Shown here one piece after another: positions 43,501-50,038 of a stretch of 50,038 nt of DNA. The stretch lies in assembly GCA_002361365.1 (NCBI GenBank), contig DEST01000090.1, positions 1 through 50,038 on the forward strand, read 5' to 3'. A program made the position numbers and the translations under genes. The stretch's first letter is position 1. The number at the start of each line of letters is the position of its first letter. The stretch is from Alphaproteobacteria bacterium UBA3307. Lineage in GTDB: Bacteria; Pseudomonadota; Alphaproteobacteria; RF32; CAG-239. Under the pieces are notes generated by a model, which searched no databases, was not told the DNA's origin, and was given only the letters and a program-made list of their open reading frames with translations.

Positions 43501-44841
43501 CGTTCCTTCCAAACCATACGCGGCAGAAAGCGGATATCCGCCGCCAAAAACTTTACCATCCGCATTAAATAGATATCCAAACGGTGATATTTTACCACCA
43601 CCGGAGCCGGAAGCAACAGTTGCATCAATATTGTTCATTCCCAAAGGTTGCAATGTGTTATTTATGGCAATCATGCCGCTAGCTACACCGCCGATAAGAG
43701 TTCTGTTATCATCAAATGCATAACGACCTCTGGCATAACCGATTTCACCACCGCTTGTAGATATAATACGCCCATTAGGCAAACTTTGACCTTTAAGATG
43801 AGCCAAAGCATCATAAACCGGTCCGGTTTGTACCAAGGCACCGATTTTATTATTTTGTTCATCATAAACATAGCCTTTTGCACCGATATGGCCTATAATT
43901 TGTCCGCCACGTACAATATTGCCGCCGGGAACAATATAGCCTAAGTATCTGCCAAAATTATCATTCGCAGTAGCTGCTATATTAACGGCAAAACCGACCA
44001 CATCTCCATTGGCACGTACCAAACTGCCGTCTGCCCGATAGCGAGCTACAACACGTTCACCTTGTTTAACTTCGCCATTGTAACTGACAATTCCGATATA
44101 TTTACCTATTTGATCAAAAGCATAACCGGTGGCAATTACACTGCCTATAATCCTGTTTGCCGAATTATAAGCATAACCGTTAGCGTGAATTTTCCCGATT
44201 TCTTTACCTTCAAAATCGACTATTTTTCCACTTGGGGCAATACTGCCTAAAAAGCGCCCGTCTACAGAAACCACCATTTTAGAAGACATCAATCTGCCGT
44301 CTAAAATATACTCATCTCCGGAACGGCGATAAGCATACCCGTTAGCGGAAACAAAGCCGATACGTTGTCCTTCCAATTTGGTATATTCTCCGCCGCCGGT
44401 TAAACGTCCGAGTGCATCACCTTTAGGGGAGTATATCAGCCCCGGATACAAAATAGCACCGATAACTTCTGCAGAATCATCTATTACCAATCCATTTGGT
44501 AAGGCCTTGCCTAAAGTACGTCCGCTCAAGCTACGTACAAAACCGTCAGTATGAACTTTACCGAGTAAGCGGTTGTCCATTCCAATAGCAATACCTTGCG
44601 GCACTACCCCACCGATGACCGCGCCATCTTCATTTATAATCAAGCTGTCTGCTGTAATTGTGCCGATATTATTACCATCTGCGCTTATAACCATACCGGT
44701 TGAAATCACTTGACCGATGATATTGCCGGAAAAATCGATTGCGGTAATTTCTGCGGCCTGAGCCACAGCAACCAAAGATAATAAAATCGCCCAACAAAGC
44801 ACCCACACTTTTTTAATATATCGACTTATGCTGCATCTCAT
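40564..44841 (-). CDS. Giant VirB10/TrbI-like protein with 17-residue repeats
   Basis: This 1,425-residue protein has an N-terminal signal or anchor (hydrophobic residues about 12-28, possible cleavage after AQA), then about 970 residues of degenerate 17-residue repeats of the form D-x-x-G-x-x-I-G, a Pro/Gln/Gly-rich linker (about 900-950 and 1,005-1,100), and a VirB10/TrbI-type domain (about 1,115-1,325): VIIPAGSRVIGEVDSGG, ITWTRLIRPDGSQW, DAQGRAGAIGYLD and the closing VPAGTRIIIYPNEDLWLN. A Ser/Pro/Gly-rich tail of 100 residues follows. VirB10 spans the envelope; normally it is 350-450 residues. GGAGG precedes the ATG, two bases after the repeat protein upstream. DotG/IcmE shares the layout (repeats, then VirB10-like end), but these repeats are different. 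Confidence 0.85.
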   Translation of the reverse strand: MRCSISRYIKKVWVLCWAILLSLVAVAQAAEITAIDFSGNIIGQVISTGMVISADGNNIGTITADSLIINEDGAVIGGVVPQGIAIGMDNRLLGKVHTDGFVRSLSGRTLGKALPNGLVIDDSAEVIGAILYPGLIYSPKGDALGRLTGGGEYTKLEGQRIGFVSANGYAYRRSGDEYILDGRLMSSKMVVSVDGRFLGSIAPSGKIVDFEGKEIGKIHANGYAYNSANRIIGSVIATGYAFDQIGKYIGIVSYNGEVKQGERVVARYRADGSLVRANGDVVGFAVNIAATANDNFGRYLGYIVPGGNIVRGGQIIGHIGAKGYVYDEQNNKIGALVQTGPVYDALAHLKGQSLPNGRIISTSGGEIGYARGRYAFDDNRTLIGGVASGMIAINNTLQPLGMNNIDATVASGSGGGKISPFGYLFNADGKVFGGGYPLSAAYGLEGTLYSYINPNGELYRQGTGAKLTPSGILLESKGYAGALITPMYALDFEGNPLGRFANSNLILNKSNAIAYKIVPAGYAVETNDAASAAMSPLKGFADNKMIALNIGGDLIGYADSTGTVIGLNGNIYGKVVYNEYIIDNNRAINGKLITFAPVVNEKCSVIGVVNGKGDIVNSRDVIIGRLLPNGQAISDAGNYIGYAVQGNGLIDFNGNYVGTVNAGFGTDFEGKSLGCVNREGLILNQTKAQQYGVIIPAPVIDFENKIIGNVAANGQVFGADSQLVGYMQPNGNVVSKSKKVLGNVMRYQVAYTDANKFLGMVSAGGMVINEAGKPVGEVNFDGSVQANGENIGYALYDFYVYDENFSTYGYLTKDGTVLSPVGSRLGQLDRGFVTDRSGQVIARGNRDYIVRDVSQNPVGVLQLDGTVTDFEGQNIGYLTETGIIRNADGNEIALATPYQYYIYVPKTTAEAEPEYKPRRRPTIADAETEQSQPQTQTTQPSTVSETKVKRQKLGNRIVGIALNPEGDIIGNIYDDGTVRDDNGDLKGYVDQDGNVVDVNHNLIGFEEIRRPSASEMFIPPNAYGTGNPYGHGERPTNVGAGGGYGQGERYDPLRAQALMAAQNNRRNSLGMGELPADPSNNDAEVAAFTGYEKDGWDGGPSPNQISSWRVDMSEMILQDKGIPAVLARSVYASDSLSQKIPVTAIVERNVYAEEGRNVIIPAGSRVIGEVDSGGGVNANNGGAAKIGITWTRLIRPDGSQWRFSDAQTADAQGRAGAIGYLDQQLLKKYSLPLVTTTLQTAANWLLASGGNSTTSVSSDGTSTTTADARSQAMSDGRKNFNEQMKEILKEMIEDKEKIRSVTYVPAGTRIIIYPNEDLWLNSRERSKRISSSGSGGRDFDGKGGLLDPDEESRSPSDSGGVTYNGNYQNVQPASAPQGNPAAVPTRTPAPTSNVNQNPAGYVAPSSDQPLPSMDGGESSDVPELL

Positions 44842-44843
44842 CT

Positions 44844-47800
44844 TTAATTCCTCCGGTTGCGCGCCACTTCAGGCAAACTGTAGCCCGAAACATTTTTATC
44901 TGCATCTACAAACGAACCGTTGCTCTTTATGTAGCCGATTTCCTGATTTTCGCCGGAAACAACGCGTCCATTTGCTGACAAGCGTCCTAAATAATCTCCG
45001 TTATTAGAAAGAACTGTATTGCCGATTGTATAAATATGACCTATGATATTATTTTGCTTATCTACAGCAAAACCATCAGTTAATATATGCCCGATAACAC
45101 TACCATTGCGATATACCTTACCATCAAATCCTACCACGCCCTTAACCGTGTCATCATTGCCTATAACAATATCACCGCTCACAACTTCTCCTAAAAACTG
45201 TCCGTCAGTGCTGATGACTTTGCCGTCTGATAACACACGACCTGCATACAGATGCTTGGTATCTGCAAATGTTCCGTCCGGTAAAACAGTTCCGATGATT
45301 TCTCCGGCAGAATCAATTACTATACCGGTTTGTAGCGCCACCAAATTGTTACTGTTACCACCTCCCGGTAGCAAAATCGACAGTATCGCGCCATCGGCAC
45401 CGATGACTGCACCGACATCGTTAGATATTCCGACCGGATTACCAAACACATCAACCATCACACTTTGTGGTAAAACCTCACCCACAACGCGATTTTCATT
45501 CAGCACCAAACCATCAGGAGCTGTGTATCCGGTAACTTCTCCAGCGTTGTATTGTTTACCTTCCGCATTGATTTGCGGTTCAGGTTCAATCACCTCTCCG
45601 GTCGGTACGGCATAACCTAAATATGTGCCGTCATATCCGCGAACTCCTCCCTGACGCACGACTGAGGCAATCAAACGTCCTTGCTCATCAAACATCTGTC
45701 CTTTTACATTGACCTTACCCACATACGTACCTTTATAATCCAACACTCTTAAATCATAGTTTATCTGACCGATGCGTTGTCCGCCAGTATCCACAATATG
45801 TGCCGGACGCACAAATTTTGCCGCCATACCGCCGTAAATTCCAACTTCTCCGCCGTTTATAACATCTACCGGCATACCATTTTCGTCATATACTTTACCG
45901 TCAGGAAACAAATGCCCGATTTTTTGACCGGCTGAATTATATAAAATATTTATCTCCGGAACAGCATAACCTACGATTTTACGATTTTTATCCGCCACAA
46001 GATTACCAAATATCACATGCGCTCCGCTAACATTTTTCAGTTGCGGATTTCCATATTTATCAAAAGTGCCAAGCGGTTTACCATCAAAGCTAAAGGCATA
46101 TTTTGCCGTAGAAATAGAGCCGATATATGCAGAATTTTTATCATATACATCACCATAAGCATTTGCACAGCCTATATAGTCTCCTTTAGAATTTCGCAAC
46201 ATACCGCCAGCCTCTAAAATGCCGAGCGGTTTCCAGCTACGACGCGAAATTACTACTTTTTTGTTGACTAAATGACCTTTAATGCGCGGTTGTTCCAAAT
46301 CTAAGACCGTGCCGTCCGGATTTAAGCAACCAACCTCTTGTCCGTCTGAATCACGCACATACCCATCGGCATTGGCCTCTCCTACATACGAGCATTCTTC
46401 ATCGTATACACTACCTGTTGGCATCACCCGACCGGCAAAAGCACCTTGTCCGGTCCAAACAGTACCATCAGCATAAATGCGATAATCCGTTTCAACGCCA
46501 TCGCGACGAATCACACCGTCTGCATCCAACTTAGTACTGAAATCACAACCCCAGTTGACAATATATCCATAGCGTACGCCTACTGCCAAAATTTTAGCTC
46601 CTGACACATCGGTTACCAACCCGTCCGGTCGCATTTTACCAACAACTTTTTGCTGATTTATGACTTCTCCTCGATTGTTGACTGTTCCTAAAACCGTACC
46701 GGCCGGAGTAATCGGCAACAAACTTTTATCAATCGCAGAGCCGATAATTTTGCGACCAAACGAACGAATATTGCCATTTACGTCTATCAGACCGATAATT
46801 TCTCCCTTAGCATTACGAACCACGCCCTTTGCATCTGCAAAGCCCAAAATTTTTCCGTTTTCATCAAGTCCCAATCTGGCTTTTTCTCCAACTTTGCCAA
46901 TAACGTTGCCATCTTCGTCTACAATATTACCATTCTCATCTACTTTACCGATTCGATTACCATTAAAATCATAAACATTACCGTCTTCGTCAACATAACC
47001 GATTACATTGCCGTCTTCATCTAACGCCAAACGGACGTTACGGCCGACTGTGCCTATAACATTGCCGGCACGGTCTTCAGTAATAACATTTCCGTTTTCA
47101 TCTACCTTGCCGATAACATTACCGTCAAAATCATGAGCAATTCCAAACTTATCAACATATCCGATAGGTTTTCCGTTTTCATCTAATACTACCCTATTTC
47201 CTGTACCGCGATGACCGATAATATTGCCATTAGCATCTACAATGTTGCCATTGGCATCTACACGGCCTATTACATTGCCTTTAAAGTCACGCACAATACC
47301 ATTTTCACCGATAATACCGATAGCATTGCCGTTTTCATCTACTGCAACGGAATCTCCTCCATAACCGATAATATTACCGTTGGTATCGCGAACAATGCCG
47401 TTTTCATCCATCGTTCCGATAATATTGCCATTTAAATCACGCACAACACCATTTTCGTCAACATAACCAATTACATTGCCGTTTTTATCATAAACTCTGT
47501 TATCTGACGAAGCGGCAGTACCTATCACCTTGCCGTCTTTATCTACCACATTTCCGTTTTTATCGACATAGCCGATAATATTGCCGTCTTTATCTCTTAC
47601 TACTTTACCCCCGGCGCCTCGATGGCCGATTACTTTGCCATTGACGTCTAATACTTGGCCGCTCGCGTCTACTCTGCCTATTACATTACCATCAAAGTCG
47701 CGTACTATTCCATCTTCTCCTATAAGACCTATTACTTTGCCATTTTCATCTACAGCTACTGCATCTCCGCTGTAACCGATTATCTTGCCGCTCGCATCTC

Positions 47801-49553
47801 TAACTACGCCGTTTTCATCTGCTCGGCCGATGATGTTACCTTCAAAGTCACGTACTGTCCCGTCTTCTTCTACATACCCAATTACATTGCCGTTCTCGTC
47901 ATACACCAATTTTTTACCATCGGTAAATCCTATTATTTTTCCGTTTTTATCTAACGCCAATTCTGTATCCTTACCGACAGAACCAACAATTTTTTGATTT
48001 GCTGTATTGCCTATAATGTTGCCGTCTTTATCAACATAACCTATGATATTGCCATTAGAATCGTGCACTAAACCATCTTCATCTATATAGCCGATTACAT
48101 TGCCGTTTTCATCTAAGGCCAAATCGTGCCATTCATCACTGACATGGCCGATAATATTGCCGTTTGTATCTACAACATTGCCATCTTTATCTACTTTACC
48201 GATAACATTACCGTTAAAATCGCGAACATTACCGTCTTCATCTACGTAGCCTATAATATTGCCGTTTTCATCATGAACAATCCGTGCTGCCGAACCGCGT
48301 TTGCCTATAATCTGCTTGTCTACCACCGTACCATCTGCGGCAACTTGCCCCACAATATTGCCATCGGCGTCAACCACATCTCCATTTGGCAATACAATAC
48401 CGACGACCTCGCCGTTTTCATTCAAAATCGCCTCACCGGCTTTGGCTACACGGCCAATAACATTTCCGTTTGCATCTACCACTTTTCCGTCTTTATCTAA
48501 TCTGCCGATAATATTGCCATTTAAATCAGTTACCGAGCCATCTTGATTAACCCTACCGATAATATTGCCGCTTGCATCGTACACATAGCCATAATCAGCC
48601 GCTTTGCCGATTACCTGACCATTTTCATCAACTACCGTTCCATCTGCCAGCATTGTACCGATAACATTGCCCTCCATATCATGAGCAACACCGTTTTCAT
48701 CAACATAGCCTATAACATTGCCGCTTTCATCCAAAATCAACTTACCATTACCGGCGACACCGATAATGTTGCCGTCCATATCGACAATCATACCATCATC
48801 ACGCAAACGACCGATTTCTCTGCCCTGAAAATCGCGTACAATACCATTTTCATCCACAATGCCAATAATTTCACCGTTAGGACCATATGCATAACGAGTT
48901 TTACCCTGTGGAGTGGCAGATATACTGTTTTTGCCGCCGTTGGTTTCGCAATAATTACAATCAGAAGGATTAAGTGCCGTACCATAAATTGAAACTTCAT
49001 CGTGCTTAGCACTCGAATCCTGCACGTTAGTTTCGTGCCACACAATTTTAAAGTTACTCTGAACACTTCCCGGCATAGACGGATTCCATTTAATTTTTAC
49101 GCTGCAAGTATTTTTACCGCGTAAATCGCGTTCTTTACAATCAGATTCATAATCAAATTCTGCCGATGCCGGAGCATCTTCAAGCTCTACCGATAAAACA
49201 CGAATTTCTTTGTGTCCATTGGTGCCGATTGTTAAAACACCGGTTGCCTCATTGCCGACAAAAATATTTCCTAGGTGAATTTCTTGAGGAATCATCGTAA
49301 TCGGACGTTCTACCGTACTTGGAGAATCAAACACAATTTCCGATGAATTATCTTGAACATCTTGTACGCCGGTTTTCAGCTCGTCTTGTGTATCGGTTTC
49401 CGGTATATAATGTTCAACCGGCTTTTCTTCTTCCGAGCCGAGCAAAAGCAAGCTGAACAAAAATACGCCCAACGTTACCAAACCGAAAATCATTATGATT
49501 CGGTTGGTTTTGCGTACATATCTGTCAGAATGGGTTAACGGCTCTTTACTCAT
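44844..49553 (-). CDS. Giant membrane-anchored repeat protein with Ig-like domain
   Basis: The 1,569-residue protein is unknown as a whole. It has a short cytoplasmic N-terminus, one membrane anchor (about 19-40), an Ig-like beta-sandwich resembling ASH/HYDIN-type domains (about 80-195; IHLGNIFVGNEATGVLTIG, then CSVKIKWNPSMPGSV), a cysteine pair (CNYC), then from about residue 232 to 960 some 43 consecutive units of 17 residues (16-19) with the pattern G-x-V-D-x-x-G-x-V-x-D-x-x-G-N-x-I, and degenerate units to the C-terminus. The anchor plus repeats resemble the N-terminal half of a DotG-type protein, while the VirB10-like domain is on the next gene. The start follows the SPOR gene stop by three bases. 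It should lie in the periplasm. Confidence 0.75.
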   Translation of the reverse strand: MSKEPLTHSDRYVRKTNRIIMIFGLVTLGVFLFSLLLLGSEEEKPVEHYIPETDTQDELKTGVQDVQDNSSEIVFDSPSTVERPITMIPQEIHLGNIFVGNEATGVLTIGTNGHKEIRVLSVELEDAPASAEFDYESDCKERDLRGKNTCSVKIKWNPSMPGSVQSNFKIVWHETNVQDSSAKHDEVSIYGTALNPSDCNYCETNGGKNSISATPQGKTRYAYGPNGEIIGIVDENGIVRDFQGREIGRLRDDGMIVDMDGNIIGVAGNGKLILDESGNVIGYVDENGVAHDMEGNVIGTMLADGTVVDENGQVIGKAADYGYVYDASGNIIGRVNQDGSVTDLNGNIIGRLDKDGKVVDANGNVIGRVAKAGEAILNENGEVVGIVLPNGDVVDADGNIVGQVAADGTVVDKQIIGKRGSAARIVHDENGNIIGYVDEDGNVRDFNGNVIGKVDKDGNVVDTNGNIIGHVSDEWHDLALDENGNVIGYIDEDGLVHDSNGNIIGYVDKDGNIIGNTANQKIVGSVGKDTELALDKNGKIIGFTDGKKLVYDENGNVIGYVEEDGTVRDFEGNIIGRADENGVVRDASGKIIGYSGDAVAVDENGKVIGLIGEDGIVRDFDGNVIGRVDASGQVLDVNGKVIGHRGAGGKVVRDKDGNIIGYVDKNGNVVDKDGKVIGTAASSDNRVYDKNGNVIGYVDENGVVRDLNGNIIGTMDENGIVRDTNGNIIGYGGDSVAVDENGNAIGIIGENGIVRDFKGNVIGRVDANGNIVDANGNIIGHRGTGNRVVLDENGKPIGYVDKFGIAHDFDGNVIGKVDENGNVITEDRAGNVIGTVGRNVRLALDEDGNVIGYVDEDGNVYDFNGNRIGKVDENGNIVDEDGNVIGKVGEKARLGLDENGKILGFADAKGVVRNAKGEIIGLIDVNGNIRSFGRKIIGSAIDKSLLPITPAGTVLGTVNNRGEVINQQKVVGKMRPDGLVTDVSGAKILAVGVRYGYIVNWGCDFSTKLDADGVIRRDGVETDYRIYADGTVWTGQGAFAGRVMPTGSVYDEECSYVGEANADGYVRDSDGQEVGCLNPDGTVLDLEQPRIKGHLVNKKVVISRRSWKPLGILEAGGMLRNSKGDYIGCANAYGDVYDKNSAYIGSISTAKYAFSFDGKPLGTFDKYGNPQLKNVSGAHVIFGNLVADKNRKIVGYAVPEINILYNSAGQKIGHLFPDGKVYDENGMPVDVINGGEVGIYGGMAAKFVRPAHIVDTGGQRIGQINYDLRVLDYKGTYVGKVNVKGQMFDEQGRLIASVVRQGGVRGYDGTYLGYAVPTGEVIEPEPQINAEGKQYNAGEVTGYTAPDGLVLNENRVVGEVLPQSVMVDVFGNPVGISNDVGAVIGADGAILSILLPGGGNSNNLVALQTGIVIDSAGEIIGTVLPDGTFADTKHLYAGRVLSDGKVISTDGQFLGEVVSGDIVIGNDDTVKGVVGFDGKVYRNGSVIGHILTDGFAVDKQNNIIGHIYTIGNTVLSNNGDYLGRLSANGRVVSGENQEIGYIKSNGSFVDADKNVSGYSLPEVARNRRN
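47109..47465 (-). repeat. Seven-unit block, copy 2 of an internal duplication
   Basis: Seven consecutive units with lengths 17, 17, 16, 17, 17, 18 and 17 residues (357 bases) match the block at 47520-47876 in order and length, including the odd 16-residue unit (YGGDSVAVDENGNAIG against YSGDAVAVDENGKVIG) and the 18-residue HRG unit. The two copies are 411 bases apart. Confidence 0.85.
47520..47876 (-). repeat. Seven-unit block, copy 1 of an internal duplication
   Basis: Partner of the block at 47109-47465, with the same unit-length pattern and similar residues in each unit. One extra unit (47466-47519) lies between the copies. Confidence 0.85.
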
Positions 49554-49556
49554 ATT

Positions 49557-50038
49557 CTATTGCGTCCTCACAACACTACAAAACACCCCGCCACGCCCGA
49601 GCTGACCGCAGATAGAATCTCCGGCTTCTAAATTTTGTATCGGGCCTACACGCAGATGAAACAATTCTTTACCCTGCCCGTCTGCCGGTGCGTCGACTGA
49701 ATAAAATGGCTCATATCCGCCTAAAATTCCGGAATACCTTCCTGATAAATCTTTCCACAGTTTTTCCAAATTATTTACACTGTCGTCCGTGCCCAGCTCT
49801 ATTGACAAACTTTCTCCCGATTGGCCGCTAAAGCCGGAGCCGTATTTATATTGTGGATACGGATTGGCAATATTTTTGCCTCCGGTAATATTACAATTAT
49901 TTCCGCTACAATTCATTGCCGGTAATTCAGACATTGCACTATTATCTGAGGTGATATTCATACTCATCAGACTGTTTTGTGCCGCATTGGGTACAATCAA
50001 TCCGCCATTAGGACCTTTGATATATCCGCCATTGCCGG
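49557..50038 (-). CDS. SPOR-domain protein, 5' part beyond the window
   Basis: The open frame continues past the right edge, so the N-terminus is missing. The visible 159 residues start in a Gly/Asn-rich, low-complexity part (GNGGYIKGPNGG, then Asn/Ser/Met-rich) with a Cys pair (CSGNNC), and end with a SPOR domain (last 80 residues: LSIELGTDDSVNNLEKLWKD to GGVFCSVVRTQ), which binds denuded peptidoglycan. It lies three bases upstream of the giant repeat protein, in the same operon, so it may tie the secretion apparatus to the cell wall. Confidence 0.78.
   Translation of the reverse strand, partial: GNGGYIKGPNGGLIVPNAAQNSLMSMNITSDNSAMSELPAMNCSGNNCNITGGKNIANPYPQYKYGSGFSGQSGESLSIELGTDDSVNNLEKLWKDLSGRYSGILGGYEPFYSVDAPADGQGKELFHLRVGPIQNLEAGDSICGQLGRGGVFCSVVRTQ

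Larger units (their letters stand above)
46690..48860 (-). repeat. Tandem 51-base coding repeats (about 43 units)
   Basis: The coding sequence repeats about every 51 bases (48 or 54-57 in some units), with a recurrent core, seen on the plus strand as variants of CCGATAACATTGCC and CCGTTTTCATC. Units often come in threes of the form LALDENGNVIG, YVDEDGxVxDFNGNVIG, KVDENGNVVDxxGNIIG. The block is most regular here and decays toward 44.9 kb; more degenerate units of the same kind run through 41.8-44.8 kb. Confidence 0.9.

Noticed and set aside
46690..48860. Possible CRISPR array, because of short regularly spaced repeats
   Set aside because: The units are contiguous, variable and in frame within one long coding sequence; there are no unique spacers, leader or cas genes.
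45043..48992. Many plus-strand open frames of 60-190 codons opposite the giant repeat genes
   Set aside because: They are antisense shadows of the 51-base repeats; their translations are low-complexity (Ile/Pro/Thr/Ser-rich), periodic and lack ribosome sites.

Overview
The window looks like chromosome of an AT-rich alphaproteobacterium, probably an uncultivated, host- or gut-associated lineage; that placement is inference from gene content and order. Pointers are LpxI instead of LpxH, an IalB-family gene beside rlmN, rpoZ next to a single bifunctional rsh, an LptD of the CxxCE type, and the block rpmH-rnpA-yidD-yidC-engB. Most genes are housekeeping genes in short operons with ATGA overlaps. 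Many predicted promoters have the form TTGnnn-17-TAtaat.

Layout. 1-4.5 kb: the tail of an unknown gene, a small orphan ORF, then lpxI-lpxB-comEC. 4.5-7.6 kb: a DUF805 protein, tsf and rpsB (minus), then tRNA-Gly(CCC) (plus). 7.6-14 kb: an unknown exported protein, a small membrane protein, a dCMP deaminase-like gene, a NarL-type response regulator, rlmN with an IalB-like gene, and cca. 14-18.1 kb (minus): rpoZ-rsh-DUF2062-acpS-methyltransferase, with an intrinsic terminator between rpoZ and rsh. 18.3-24.5 kb: a CDF metal transporter, then the envelope operon lptF-lptD-surA-rsmA (minus), which lacks lptG and pdxA. 24.5-25 kb: a gap holding the decayed end of a PP2C/SpoIIE-type phosphatase. 25-30.4 kb: grpE, a glycogen synthase-like enzyme, apt, a GH24-like muramidase with an internal repeat, and a ferredoxin. 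30.4-35 kb (minus): parE followed by a three-gene cassette (NeuD-like acetyltransferase, BKACE/DUF849 enzyme, GT56-like glycosyltransferase) that probably makes or attaches an acylated surface sugar. 35-38.4 kb: rpmH-rnpA-yidD-yidC-engB.

38.4-50 kb (minus, continuing beyond the right edge) is the most unusual part: a type IV secretion-like operon. In transcription order it holds a SPOR-domain protein (partial), a 1,569-residue membrane-anchored protein with an Ig-like domain and about 43 clear plus many degenerate copies of a 17-residue repeat, a 1,425-residue protein with degenerate copies of the same repeat in front of a VirB10/TrbI-type C-terminal domain, a VirB11-type ATPase, and a DUF3137 membrane protein. 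I read the two giants as a split and greatly expanded VirB10/DotG-like scaffold whose periplasmic part is built of repeats. VirB4, VirD4, VirB7 and VirB9 counterparts are not in the window.

Together the ordinary genes cover LPS synthesis and export (lpxI, lpxB, lptF, lptD), outer-membrane protein folding (surA), membrane protein insertion (yidC, yidD), translation (rpsB, tsf, rpmH, rlmN, rsmA, cca, tRNA-Gly) and the stringent response (rsh, rpoZ). All functional statements come from motif recognition by eye; no database search was run.
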